NCBI RefSeq assembly: GCF_014898815.1
Contig: NW_026515433.1
Location: forward strand, 2,874,501 to 2,938,500
DNA from: Panonychus citri
Lineage: Eukaryota > Arthropoda > Arachnida > Trombidiformes > Tetranychidae
Length of the DNA stretch: 64,000 nucleotides
Reading direction: 5' to 3'
Both the position numbers and the translations under genes were made by a program. Shown here one piece after another: positions 1 through 12,239 of the stretch; the stretch's first letter is position 1, and each line of letters opens with the position of its first letter. The notes under the pieces are model-generated. The model made no database searches, was not told the origin of the DNA, and saw nothing but the letters and a program-made list of their open reading frames with translations.

Positions 1-619
1 TGATCATATTTATGGTAATTGATATGATTTATCCTTGAGAGAAAATGAGAAGGCCTATTAAGACAATTCATGGAACCGTGAAACCTGTTGGTTAATTATA
101 ATTGTTTCGAAATTTGAATTGGGAGAAAGAGAGAGAGAGAAATGAAAGAGATCGGGAAACCGGAAAAGGTTATCACAATTAACAGAACCGGGAATTTGTA
201 TTATTATGGAAATAAGATTAAGATACGTTAATGAGACTTTAGAAAGTAAAAAAGTAAATTAATTTACATTCATCAGATCAATTGAAAGCGGATGTACAAA
301 AATAATGAATCTGTTGTTATTGGATTTGAATTATTGTTAGAGTTAAATTGTTGCTGTTGATCCTAAATTGTTGATATTTTTATGGCGAAACTTTTTCTAA
401 TTTTGTCGTTTTTTTGTTTCTCGTTCAACTTAATTCTAATTCTAAAGGTTGATGATGATGATTATGATGAAGGAAGAAAAGTTTGAATTACTTTTACCTT
501 CATTTGAGTTTGATTTTGATCAACATTTTTTGTTCCTTATTAATGATCAACCATAAATTGTTGATAATATTAAAAGAAACTTAATAGTCAGGGCGATGTG
601 ATTAAATGAGGGGGATAGT
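1..619. other. no gene seen, AT-rich
   Basis: The left edge of the window holds AT-rich sequence with a short GA-rich run near 125-150 and no open frame that looks coding. It probably includes the 3' untranslated region of the Gly/Ala-rich gene that reads leftward and stops at 620. Confidence 0.5.
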
Positions 620-1614
620 TTATCGACCGAATCCAAGACCACCAGCTCCGAAGCCTTTCTTAACTCCGGCTGCTCCAGCAGCTCCAGCGGCCTTCTTGAA
701 ACCTGCAGCTCCTGCAGCACCAGCCTTACCACCGGCTGATCCAGCGGCACCAGCGGCGAATCCTTTCTTACCACCAGCAGCACCTTTCTTGAAACCAGCG
801 GCACCAGCAGCTCCAGCGAAACCAGCCTTAACTGCTTTACCACCAACAGCACCACCAGCAGCACCATAACCAGCGGCCTTTCCGAATTTGAAACCTGTAA
901 AAACAATCGCAACAATTATTAATCAGTTCATCCCAACGACTTGATCACAAGTTGTGATTCACAATAAATCATAAATTAATGAAGAAAATGAAACTTACCT
1001 TGGCTAACACCGAACTTCTTGATGACTCCGATTTTCTTGTTGTAACCTGCACCTCCGGCTTTGACGAATCCTCCTTTCTTTCCGAATTTCTTACCGAAAG
1101 CACCAGCAGCGAATCCTTTTTTCACTGCAGCTCCTTTCTTTCCACCAGCGGCACCAGCAGCTCCATAGGCAGCACCACCTTTGGCACCTTTGGCACCAGC
1201 AGCATAAGCAGCTTTTCCAGCCTTTCCAGCCTTGAATCCAGCAGCACCACTACCAGCGGCACCTTTCTTGAAGCCAGCGAGACCTGCACCACCGGCACCA
1301 CCGATTCCCGATTCGGCTCCTTCTAAATCAGCGGAAATGTCTCGTCTCTCTCTTTCGAGAACAGTATCATCAGAATCGAAAGATTCTTCGTTGTCTTCAA
1401 ATTCTTCCTCGGCTCGAACATATTGGCAACACAAGAGAACAGAAGTGGCAAACAAAACGAACAACTAATGAAAAAGAAAAGAACAAAATAAAAAGATTAC
1501 CAATCGGTCATCACAATAATTGGAGAGAAAAGAAAAGAAAATGTCAACCAATCAGAAAAGAGAGAACATTTTTTCTTCTTTTTAGAAAAACAAAATTACC
1601 AATTGTTTGTTCAT
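620..1614 (-). CDS. secreted Gly/Ala/Lys-rich silk-like protein
   Basis: Three exons on the minus strand: 1600-1614, 999-1464 and 620-894. They join in frame to 251 residues. The first exon is only 15 bases (MNKQL) and completes a signal peptide that continues with a Leu/Phe/Val core in exon 2. After an acidic segment (EEEFEDNEE, residues about 24-45) comes an RERR site, which may be a furin-type cleavage point. The rest is almost entirely Gly, Ala and Lys, with recurring GFKKGAAG and AAGAAG units and a scattered Phe or Tyr. The composition resembles silk or cuticle structural proteins, and the high Lys content makes the mature part strongly basic. No enzyme domain is visible. The function as a structural secreted protein is inferred from composition only; a basic antimicrobial Gly-rich peptide precursor is an alternative. 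Confidence 0.8.
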
Positions 1615-3934
1615 CGTTGATTTTATTTTGTGATCAATTAAACACTTGAAGAAAAACACAAATGGAAAATAATCAATTGAACAGTTTAAATTGGAACAGA
1701 AAAATTAAGGTAAATTTAGTTGTTTAATCTCCTTGTTTACAACTTTTGTTGATTTTCTCTTAGTCTCTTTGGACACTTGCAACTGAACTGATCTTTGAAA
1801 TGAATTCACATTCACTTAAATACTTTGCCCGATTCGCCCTTGGCTATAATTCCATGCCTATTGACCTTGTCTCTATTTCTACAAAATTCTGATTCTTCTG
1901 GTTAGGGTAAGTTATTGGAAGAGAAAGTGAAATCACACCTAAATTGTTTGACTTAACCAACCTTTTTTTCATTATTGTTCCAATCCTTAGATTACAATAT
2001 AAGCCTTCCCCTTGTTTGTAGCACCGTAACAATTGGTGTTTTTTGGATGTTGTGTCGTTATCATCGTTGTCAGCGTCATGGAACCATAAATCCGCTGTAA
2101 TCAACAAATTAAGGTAACTAGTTGATTTTTGGAAATACCTATTCCTCAATAGCTTAAGCGACTATTAAGCTTCTGGATTACCTCGGATTAGCTCAATACC
2201 CACGAAAGAGGAAGAGATAAAAATAAGATGAAGAAACGATAACTGACTTTTGGATAATATTGCAAATGGAACAATTAATTTGTAATCTTTAACTGTAAAA
2301 ATCGATCACTTTTGATAACCATTTCACCAACAATTGGGATCATCCAAATCTAATTATTTTCTTATGGCTTTGTTTTATTCTACAAAATCAATGTAAGTGA
2401 TTTAAATTGTTTCTCTTTCATAATTTGATCTCTATGATCAGTAACCCTGAAATCTAAGGTCAAAATTTTTGCTAATTTTTTGTTCCAAATTTAAATATTA
2501 TATTTTCTCTTTAGCATGGAAAATCCTGTAACTCTTTTTTTCTGTCACAACACTCGAAAATCGACCCAAGGAAACGAAGGAAACTTTTGGTTAGAAAAAG
2601 ACAACAAAACAATTAAATTTAATTCCATGTTCAATAGATTGTCACAGGGAAACCCATCGAGGACAAATTATCCACCAAACTAAATTTCCAGCAATTAAGC
2701 TAATAGGCTACATGCATCAATAATTTTCTAATCCTTAATCAAATGAAAATTTTGTCTCTGGAGTTTTTTTTTGCTCTTTCAATTTTTCATCAACAACTTG
2801 ATTTACAATTTAATCATTTAGAGCAATTAATGAAGCTTAATGATGTAAAGTAACAATTAACAAACATCGCTGAGATTAACGTTGTAATTGAATGAAGAAA
2901 AGTGATATAACCAACAATCAACTAAACGCTTTGATGGATTGAAAATTTGTGTTTACCTGATGAAGAGACAATTTAAATGGTTGAACAACTGATTGCGATT
3001 ACTTAAAATTAAACTAGTGAATTGAACTCTAGTTAATTGATCTTTAACCAATCGATGAATCGTCACAAATCAAAATCAAGGTTAATCAGATACTTTCATG
3101 TGATAAAGGCAATGATCGAGTGACATTGATTGTAAACAATTAACTTCCTTTCAGATTAACTGAATCTTAGTTGATTGCATCATTTTTCCCTCCTAAATTA
3201 ACTTGATTTAAATTAATCCATGTAAAATTAAATCAACAAACAAAAAATCAAAATGTTAAATCAATTTAACATTATAAAATTATATCAAATTTGCTCCTCA
3301 AATGTTTGGCTGATTAACTTAAACCTATTTGGTTCAAGGTGCAATTAACCTGATCAAGGATTAGATTTAGATGACAATTAGCTATTTAATTATTTAAATT
3401 AACGTTTGTACGTCTTTCCGTTTCAACTAATTTACGGAAATGTTAATTTTCGCTCAATTCATATGACGAAATTAATTTAACACTTTCGCGATCATTTAAC
3501 GAACGTAAATTCAATTGATTTAAAGGACAAAACAATAATAATTAAGATGAAAATAGTAAATCAAAACTAATTGTAAAAGAAGAAAATTGATCACAACTAA
3601 ATCAATGTAAACATCGATATTGATGGAAAGTCTATCAAAATGTATAATACTAATGGTCGATATTTGATTGTTGAGAAACTAAAGTGATCGAAAATTAATT
3701 GTAATGATTAAAACGATCAACCAATTGAAATTTAATTTCCAATCACATGTTAAAAACCATTGGAAACGTTTATCATTTGACCTTAGAGAGTCAAGAGTAA
3801 CTCTTTAGATGATTTAATTTCTTTGTTAATTTAATCAATTGAGTCACAATTTACCTAATAAGTGTTTCTAGTCAGCAATTTAATAATCATATTATTAATT
3901 TCTATCCGTTCATCTTAATTAATTAATCGAAACC
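1615..3934. other. long AT-rich intergenic region
   Basis: About 2.3 kb between the divergently oriented Gly/Ala-rich gene and the large EAR-repeat gene. Open frames are short and of non-coding composition. It presumably holds the promoters of both genes, but I recognise no specific element. Confidence 0.5.
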
Positions 3935-6900
3935 ATGATGATACTTAAGGTTAGTATTTGTTTACATTTGAATTTCATTTGTTTTCAGTGACTCTTGATC
4001 TTAATTGTTGTTATATTTTCTTTAAATTATATAAATTGATTTACAGTCATCATGGAGATTTTTAATTGTGGTGTTATTGGCATCGTGGAAATTTGATTCA
4101 GTCTTTTCGGTTGATCAAAATTCGCAAATTGTCCAGCAACATGTTGATCAAACGGACGGCGTTGGGCCGCAACAATCATCTCATTTCAATGAACAATTAA
4201 ACAAAGGGAAGGAATCTTCATCCAGAATTATGGATAATCCCATGAAGTTGAAGGAAAGTGATCAAGAATTGTTGAAAAGTATCAGGCTATTAATAGAAAT
4301 GCGATCGATATCATTAACTAATCAAGCTTTGGATCAAAGGAAAGCTTTTGCCGAGTTTAATCATCGCAAGACCTTTGCTGTTAAATCAGGATCAAAGATC
4401 ACTCAAAGACAATTGATTGACAATTTAGAAACAACCTTACCAACCCGGTACAAAACACTAAGCGAATCATCAGGAATTGGACTCACCAATTTACCGATTA
4501 CCTCATATGATGAAAGGCTATTCAATCAGACTCAATATCTAAGGTCAATGATTAACCGGATCAACAATAAAAAATCAGTGATCGTATTTAAAAACAGAGG
4601 TGGTCACATTAATGGCGATGTTAATTTCAACATAAATGCTTCTGGTGGTGGAATTAAATTGATTAGTAGATCAACTGATGCTCTTAATGTTGATCCATCT
4701 CAATTGTTGGATGATTTGGTTTATCGTCAACACAACTCTCGTTATCAAATCACTGGACCAATTCACTTAACCAAAAGGTCATCGGTGAGAAAGGCAGTAA
4801 CTAAATCAACTAATGGTCTTAATCTAGTTCGTGATGTTGTTTTCAAAGGATTAACTCGATTCCAAATCAAAAGTCCTCTTAGAATACGATCTTTGTCTAG
4901 TGATTTAATTTCAACTCAATTATCAAGTCAATTGGATGATCTTATTTTCATCAATAGTAAAACTCCAGTGACAATTTCGTCCCCATTGAATTTCAAATCC
5001 AATATTTATATCGACCGACAATTAAATGTTGAGAAGATTTCAAATGTTCATCTACAGACCTTCCGATTATCAGTATTAACCTACAATTCTGATCAAATTG
5101 TTCCAAGTCCAATTAGGATGCGATCATTTCGAGTACCTAATGTCCAGTTAAAAGGTCAACTAAATGATATCAACTTTAATCGTGTGGTCCGATTACTACG
5201 AACCGATTTACCAATTCAGGTTCCCAAGTTAATTGTTGATTCAAATTCATTACAAGCTCATGATTTCAGTTTCAACAATTTGAACAATCAACGATTCCCA
5301 GATGATTTTCTACTCGCTAATAGCCCTCAGTCTATTCCAACTCCAATTAACTTTTCGAACCTGAAAATTACCCGTGGAGCGGAAATCGATGGCCTAATTA
5401 ATGGACTTCGATATCCAGATAGTTTCGTTACACTCAATGGAAACGAAACAATCAATTCGAACATAATTTTCACAGATTCGATAACATTTAACAGAGATGT
5501 TGTTCCCCGTGATTACATTGGTAAACATCGAATGGTTGATCTGATCGATTGGACATTTGGACGAAGTCCGGTCATGAAAAAGATTCGTAATAATCCAAAT
5601 GGAAATGTAATTGTTAAAGGTGATCTTCAAGTTACATCAACAATCAACGGAATCCAATTGAATGGATTATTAAACGATCTGGTTCATCGTTACGATCGTA
5701 ATATTATCCAAATTACTGGAATTAAAACATTTATCAACACAATTCAAGTTCCATCAATAGCAATTAGAGAAATCAACAGATTCCCGATGAAAGATTTTGC
5801 CTCATCATTAACCGCCATAGTCTCACCACTTCGGTTTGTTAATCATCTCACAATTAACAATTTAATCTGGAAATCAACTGGGAAAAGTAATCCAATCCTT
5901 GATTTGATCTATAAACGGATCAGTTTGGTACACGAAGGAACAATTAATGGAGATATTTTCATTGAAAACATGGGAATTGGTTCGTTACAAGTTGATCCTT
6001 TGAAAGGATATCGAATCAACAATTTATCTCCTCGACAATTAGTGTTTAGTGGACAGAAACAACATATTCGTGGTTCTTTGACATTAACTAATATGAACTT
6101 TGCTGGGCCGATTTTGGCAACGAAACTATTAATTGGTCGAAGTTTCAACAATCGAGATGTGAATCGAGTCATGAGAAATTCATTGGATCAAAGAAAACGA
6201 TCAAATGTTGGCTTCGATCGTTTGATCCTAAGAAATTGTCGAGTAAACAAATTAGTTCCTAATTCTGGTGATTGGAGGATTCGAAATCGTTTACTTGTCC
6301 AATCTCTTCGTAATTTACTTCTCAAACATGGTGATCAGGTCATTTCGAATCGAAAACGGTTCCTTTATCAAGTCTCATTTGGATCGAATATAAAATCTCG
6401 ATCTTCTCGAGGTGTTTTACATGGAATTCAGAAAGGTCCACTTTTCCGTCGTTCTAATTACACAATCAAACAAAATCTTCGTCTCTCCAGCCTCGTAATT
6501 CAAGGTAATGTCCAGATGAACGGAAAATTGAATGGAATCGATTTTTCCACCCCACTGACTGATCTTCAAAATAACAATCAGAAAAGTCAATATACTATGA
6601 TTAGCTCACAATCCTTTTACGCTGGACTAATTGCTTCAAAGATTCACGTTAATTTTATAAATGGAAAAGCTTTTGATAAATTGTGGTCCAAACTTAAACC
6701 TCCACAATTTATGGTTCCAGTTACAATTGGTGATCTAATTGTCAATGGTCAAGTTTACCTTAACGGTTTATTGAATAACCTACGCATAGAACGAGTTGTT
6801 AATAGAATAAAAAATCAACTGAATCAAAGAGCAGCAATAATCCATGGCGATGTTATTTTCAAATCACCAGTAAATTTAAGACAAAATTTAAATGTCTCTG

Positions 6901-9288
6901 GAACAATTAACTCGGTTGATTTTGGTTGGTTAACACGATCTTTGGACACTTTGTCAACCATTGAAAAAATGACCGGAGTTAAGACATTGAGGTCAATGAC
7001 GATCTTTGGGAATCTCAATGTCAAACGACTTAATGGTCAACAATTAAGTGATTTCTTACACAATATTGTCTTAATTCATCCAAATAAAGGATTACTAATC
7101 GTTAGTCCAATTGAATTTACCTCGATGACCACAATCAGAGATAACATTAATTGTGACCGATTAAGAAGCAATTTCTATTCCAATGTTAATGGTATTAATA
7201 TTAGAAATCTTTTAACTAATCAAGAGCAACAATTTAAACGATCATCAACCATGGCCACGGCTACAATTGAATTCACTGATCCAGTTATCATCCGTAGTAA
7301 ATATCCAATCCAAATTATGGGTAAAGTCAACAATTTAAATCTGCAACGAGACATAATTTGGTTGAATGATTACTTTCAACCTTACCAGTTAATCACTGGG
7401 CACAAATCATTCAAACGAGCCCATTTCATGTCCGATGTCCATGTCCAGTCAACTCTGAACGGAATCGATTGGACTGACCGCTTACGAAGGATAATCCACC
7501 CACAGGCGACTCAAAACATCACCACCGGCGTTAAATTTGCTGGTAAAATGATCATGAACTCTGGACTATTCGTATCAATCATTGATGATATTCCAGCTTC
7601 ATCTTTAATTGCTACAAATCAGCCAACCAGATCGTTAATCAAGATACCTGCTGAATGGACCTTCAATGGACCTTCACTAACAGTGAGAGATGATTTAATT
7701 GTTGATGGTAGAATTAAAAATGTCTCCATCAAGGAATTAGCAGCTTACTCATTGAAGAAACATGTTCCTCAAACAATTAACGTTCCATTACAATTTGATC
7801 GAATTGCTTTGAAATCAATGGATCAAGTCAATTCCATGTTCAATGATTTACAATCAACCCAAAGATTACACTCTAATCGTTGGAATCAAGTGGCCTCCCG
7901 ATTGAACGTTTTAAATGAAACCATTTCATCAAACAGTCCAATTTACTCACAATTAACCAAATACATTGAATTAACTCCAATAGTAATTAGAGGTTTCCAA
8001 ACTGTATTGAATTTACCAGGAATTGTTGGCTCGACAATTGATTGTCACCCAATCATCACGACTCAGAAAACTTCAGCTTATGTGATCAATTTTGGTTCAT
8101 TGATTGATGATCGTGTTGTTTTCACTAGTTTAATATTCAATGGATCACAATTAGTTAATCTAATGAGGAAACCAATTGTCACACCTTATATTGCTACTCA
8201 TCATTTGAGATTGGATCAATTTAATTACAATCTATATCAAGCTTCACCAAATTCAACAACTCCAACGATTCTGGTCAATAGTGACCTACAACAAACCATT
8301 GGTCATCTTACCGGTCGAGCATATGATGATTTAAAGATATTATCAATCGGTGGTAAAGGTCAATTTATTTGCGCTTTATCATCGGTTCGAGGGGTCATCG
8401 AAACATTTACCGTGGACATTGTAAATGGTCAGCCAATGATCAGGTTAATTAGTACTCTAAATGTTACACCAAGTAAGTTGAATTTTGATAATTTAAAAAG
8501 CAACATTTTCATTCAACTAATTTGTAAATATTTTTTTCTCTCTCCTTCTCTTAATTGTAACTAATTAGGTGCTCGAAAAATTTCATTATTCATCATGATG
8601 AAAGAAATTTATTTGGCTGTTGCTCGAAGCTCAGACAGTGATTGTGAATCTGAAGATAGTTCCAGTTTATTGTTACATTGGATCGATAATCAATTTAAAT
8701 TAATTCAGAGATTTAAACACTTTGAAGCTTCAAATGTTGTTTATTATGAATTCAATGGTCACTCTTACCTTGTCTTCAGTGAATCTAAGGCAAAGGTTGA
8801 CCGATTAACGGACAAAGCGATTCATGTTTATCAATCAATCTTCAAGAAATGGCCCTACTGTCAATTTAAACATTTCCATTCAATTAATTTTGAACATGCA
8901 ATTGATTTAAAAGTAATTACAGTTCCATCACCTTCACGATCAATTCAATTGTTGGCTGCACTTAATTCATCAGCTTTAACAATTTGGCAGCAAAAAGGTA
9001 ACAACGAAACTAATTATCTATATATTTAAATTACCTTGTGATTAGTGGAAACTTTTTATAATTAGTTAACTAAAATCATCAATATTTTTTTGTTTCTTTC
9101 TCTTAATTGTTGTTTTTTTCTTAAACACAACAACAATTACAGGAAATGCTGGTTTCACGAGGATTTGGTCACAATCATTAACCGAAGGACAGTCTTTTAA
9201 ATTTATTACAATTAATTCAAATATCTATCTAATTGTTGCCCAATTGTCTTCTAGAATTGGATCTTTTATAATGAAAGCGATCATTTAA
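3935..9288 (+). CDS. large secreted repeat protein with C-terminal EAR-like repeats
   Basis: Four exons (3935-3949, 4047-8472, 8569-8997, 9143-9288) join in frame to 1,671 residues. The 15-base first exon (MMILK) plus WRFLIVVLLASW in exon 2 forms a signal peptide. The 4.4-kb exon encodes an array of diverged units of roughly 100 residues, each with an 'NG..L..LL.DLV' element and often a following 'ITG.K.F' element (for example near 5640-5730 and 7395-7460). No membrane segment is seen. Residues about 1440-1671 contain β-strand units such as IYLAVARSS and HSYLVFSES that resemble EAR/EPTP repeats, the propeller repeats of LGI and TSPEAR proteins. I do not recognise the repeat array as a named domain. 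An extracellular adhesion or eggshell/matrix role is inference. Part of its 3' end is duplicated at 12427-12716. Confidence 0.8.
7910..8199 (+). repeat. duplicated block A, source copy
   Basis: This 290-bp stretch of the large repeat-protein gene recurs almost unchanged at 12427-12716; one visible difference is C at about 7922 against T at about 12439. In the second copy it is joined directly to the block matching 9357 onward, so 8200-9356, which holds the last two exons, is absent there. Confidence 0.9.
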
Positions 9289-9712
9289 TTAACTTAAATT
9301 GTGTGTGTGTATGTGATTCTAATCAATATGTTAATCAATTTTTCTAGAAAGAAAATTTAATTTCTTTTTAATCCTCAAACCCTTTAATTATTTTTCTTCT
9401 CGTTGTTTAATTGTTACAATTGATTTATATATTAATTCATCTGTTTATTTAAGTCACTGATCAGATTGTTACAAATTTTTTAACTTAAATTGTTACATTT
9501 AATTTATATTTTCTATCCGATTTTTATACATCTTATTATTACAAGAGAAAACAAATTACAATCATTAACCATTAAATTATTATTATCCTTTCAATTGCTC
9601 TTTAATTGTCGAAAATTAGATTTAAAATCTTTCTAATGAAAACAATTAGATTTCTATTGATCAACTAAATCGTATAAATCAGTTAATTGATACGAATTAT
9701 CGAATTATTGGA
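9289..9712. other. intergenic, partly duplicated
   Basis: Untranslated and spacer sequence between the large repeat-protein gene and the truncated gene B. From 9357 on it is nearly identical to 12717 onward. It contains a short GT run near 9300-9312. Confidence 0.6.
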
Positions 9713-10078
9713 ATGAATGGTAAGAATAAAAATGAAGATTCGAAAGTTTCAGTTAGTAAGAACTCGGTGTCTCGAAAAGTTTTCGAACCAATAACGAAAC
9801 TGATCGATAAAATTGGTAAGTTTTTATTTTTATTTTTCTTTTATTTTCTCATCGAATCTGTTAATTGTTTCCTTAATTTTTCTTCAGGAAAATCTTCCAA
9901 CGTAAAGAAATCTCGTTTTATATCAAAGAGGTCAAAAATCGCCCCGTTAACTATTCCCGAAGAGACTTCACCATTCCTGAAATTATATTCTGAGCGTTAT
10001 TACAATTTGATTGTTAAAGATCCGAAAAATGTTAAAACCAAATACAATACAATTTGTTTTCTGATCCTTTCAATGGCT
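9357..10078 (+). repeat. duplicated block B, first copy
   Basis: This block matches 12717-13439 with only a few substitutions and one inserted T in the gene B intron (about 13205). It covers the spacer, exon 1, intron 1 and part of exon 2 of gene B. Similarity ends abruptly after CAATGGCT. Near-identity of spacer and intron as well as coding sequence indicates a recent duplication. Confidence 0.9.
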
Positions 10079-10138
10079 AGGGACAACTGCCTACAGTTGC
10101 TTTATGAGCTTGTCTCTATCGTTAACTTGGCTAATTAA
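9713..10138 (+). pseudogene. truncated 5' copy of gene B
   Basis: Exon 1 (9713-9815) and the start of exon 2 (from 9888) match the intact gene at 13073 almost exactly. The match breaks off at 10078, in the middle of exon 2. The frame then runs 60 bases into unrelated sequence and stops at 10138, so it could encode only about 117 residues after splicing, against 320 for the intact gene. The promoter region and the 72-bp intron with its splice sites are preserved, so it could still be transcribed. It is most likely a duplication remnant. Confidence 0.8.
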
Positions 10139-10560
10139 TGGAGAGGGAAAGACGAGTGGCTAGACAATAACCTTTGTTAATCTGTTCATCTTTGATCAAT
10201 TTTTTAATCGGTTTTGAGATATTCTCCAGACTTTTCAATTCAAAGTAGATGTGGTGTTTAAACCCTTCACAGTTTTTCAATCTGTTTAGCTCAATCTATA
10301 GATTCGAGATGGATATTAAACTTTCAGAATGAAGACCATCCATGTCCATGGCCCGATAGATCCCTTCGCGGAATCTTATCGTTAGTTCATCATTCTTTGC
10401 CATCTCATTGCGTGTTTTCATTAGAAGTCAACTCTGTAGCAGTCAATCGAATAATCGGTTACTCGCAAACCTTTGATCTCTGACGGATCCCAATTATTGT
10501 ATCTTAGTAATAGTTTGCCAAAGATACCAGAATAAACACTAACATCTTTCTCTAGGAAGA
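10090..10560 (-). pseudogene. degraded coding sequence, family unknown
   Basis: On the minus strand, two protein-like stretches in different frames can be read. One, in the upper part near 10460-10560, reads FLEKDVSVYSGIFGKLLLRY and on until stops. The second, at about 10140-10395, reads LTIRFREGIYRAMDMDG and on, with one internal stop. The balanced residue composition and closely spaced frame breaks suggest a decayed gene. It lies downstream of the zinc-finger-like relics on the same strand and may be the 3' part of the same former gene. I do not recognise the family. Confidence 0.4.
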
Positions 10561-10687
10561 ATTAAATCACTAATATAGCTGATCTTGGTATCAAACGAAA
10601 GCTCTGAAGTCAAAAGAACCTCTCTCGTTAGTCATTAAATAAGTTTATCATGAGGTTAATTTATCTTTCGAATGCAAACAATAAGCA

Positions 10688-10970
10688 TTAATTCCAGACC
10701 AATGAATTTCTTTGACTTCTGATTTTACATCTGACCAAATACCTTGGAGCAAAATTGACATTGATAAGTCTTTTTCTCGGATGACGATAAACACGATGGC
10801 GAAGACAAAGATGATAGACAAGAAGATGATTCATAAGTTTCAGAAAGTGCTGATGATCCTGCAAGTGAACTAGTTTCATAAGAATATGATTCCTCACAAG
10901 ATGAACTCTCAAATGATGATAAACACGGAGATGGAAATAGTGGCTTCTGTTGGTTGAGAAACATTTTCAT
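10688..10970 (-). pseudogene. C2H2 zinc-finger fragment with Ser-rich linker
   Basis: On the minus strand an 81-residue frame begins MKMFLNQQKPLFPSP, runs through a Ser/Glu/Tyr-rich linker and reaches YQCQFCSKVFGQ, the first half of a classical C2H2 finger (C-X2-C). The frame then stops, and the continuation lies in another frame without the expected His pair. This looks like part of a broken zinc-finger gene together with the relic at 11560-11760. The Ser-rich portion alone would not be reliable; the CxxCxKxF motif is the real evidence. Confidence 0.5.
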
Positions 10971-11050
10971 TTTAAGTTGACGATAAAGATTAACCTCATC
11001 TTGTGATTCATTTAATTTATCAACGAGTTACGATAATCCACCAAATGACA

Positions 11051-11077
11051 TTTTAGTTTTAGTTTTAGTTTTAGTTT
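11051..11077 (+). repeat. TTTTAG hexamer microsatellite
   Basis: About four tandem TTTTAG units. It lies within the insert, between the zinc-finger relics. Confidence 0.8.
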
Positions 11078-11559
11078 TCTTCGAGAGTGGCCAAAATACT
11101 TGATCGTGTTTATGATCGAGGAAAAGATTATATAAGCACTTGATAAGCATGGGAAAGATGACCAAAAAAGTTTGACACTGGACCTGAACAGCTTTTAGTT
11201 AGAAATCACAGATCAGCGGATTTAATAATTTAACAGTTTTTAGAACAATCAGTTGAACGAATTATTAATAGATGGAAGTTGACAACAGTTTAATTGAACT
11301 GAACAATGAATATTTGTAATGAGATTTTCTCAGTATTTTACTCAAATCGAAACACACTTCTCATTGGCCTCAAAACCAGACAAGTCTTGAGCCAAACTTT
11401 TACGATACGGGAAGATCACTTTCTCGGATAAAAGTCACTACCTCTGAGTCGAGTTTTTCTGACACTTGTTGAGCGAGTATTAATTGGTCGTCAAATTTAG
11501 TACCACAATTGAGGGAATTGTAACTTTCTTTCGGCAGAATGTGATTTGTATCAAGTTCT

Positions 11560-11760
11560 CCTTCAATTTACATTTACGAACGGAAGATGTGATACATCCC
11601 TCGATTTCGCAGTTGAATTTATGAGCCTTAATGTGATCTTTAAGGTTATATTTTTTGACGAAAACTTTATCACAGATGACATTTGTTGATGGTTAGGTGG
11701 TTGTATTTATCAAAAATTAGCGAGCAATCAGGTTGATTACAAGGGATTTCACTACCATTT
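11560..11760 (-). pseudogene. degenerate TFIIIA-like C2H2 zinc fingers
   Basis: The minus strand reads, in one frame, a C-X4-C finger start (PCNQPDC) ending at a stop. A shifted frame then reads CDKVFVKKYNLKDHIKAH followed by FNCEIEGC. The spacing of Cys, the hydrophobic residues, NLKDH and the closing His is that of tandem C2H2 fingers with C-X4-C starts, as in TFIIIA-type proteins. The stop and frame change show the sequence no longer encodes a continuous protein. No introns are evident, so a retrocopy is possible but unproven. Confidence 0.55.
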
Positions 11761-12014
11761 TTGGCATCGGCTATTTAGTAGGACTTAATTTAAAGACAAT
11801 CAAAAAAAGTCCAAAAATTTCCTATGAAAGGCATTGGGATCAATCCCTACCTTTAAATATCGATTGTTCCTGAACGAAAAGTCTGATCAAAAAGCTGATT
11901 AGCTCAGTTTGTCTCCAAAATTTTGCACTTTTAAATGGCCAGAAAAATTTCTAGAAAAAATTTTCGCATCGAAATGTACCACTTTTCCGACTTTGGGAGG
12001 CCACTGCTCATCAA

Positions 12015-12182
12015 CGGGTTTTTGGTTTAATTGAATGAAAAAACGAGAAAATTAATTAATCAAGAAACAAATCGTTGGTCATTTGTCCGAATACAACTTT
12101 TTGTACAATCGTGAAAATTGAGTTCGTACTTTTATTTAAATCATTTGCTCATCTTAGGTAGAAATTGATTGTATCAATTGAT
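12015..12182 (+). repeat. dispersed repeat, copy 1
   Basis: A 168-bp segment is about 95% identical by eye to 16799-16967. Both begin CGGGTTTTTGGTTTAATTG and end TTGTATCAATTGAT, with no coding capacity. A partial inverted copy lies at about 17041-17085. Confidence 0.85.
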
Positions 12183-12239
12183 CAGTCACTGACGCTTAAG
12201 CTTCTCACTGCTGTTGTAAATATTTAAATACTGACACTT

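Noticed and set aside
606..1468. Plus-strand Pro/Ala- and Ser/Thr-rich frames across the Gly/Ala-rich gene
   Set aside because: They are antisense shadows of GC-rich Gly/Ala codons. The minus-strand model has a signal peptide and in-phase splice sites.
10688..10970. Two overlapping minus-strand frames as separate genes
   Set aside because: They are frame-shifted pieces of the same zinc-finger relic, and neither completes a finger.
11051..11077. Telomere-like repeat from TTTTAG units
   Set aside because: Too short, and not the TTAGG arthropod repeat; an ordinary microsatellite.
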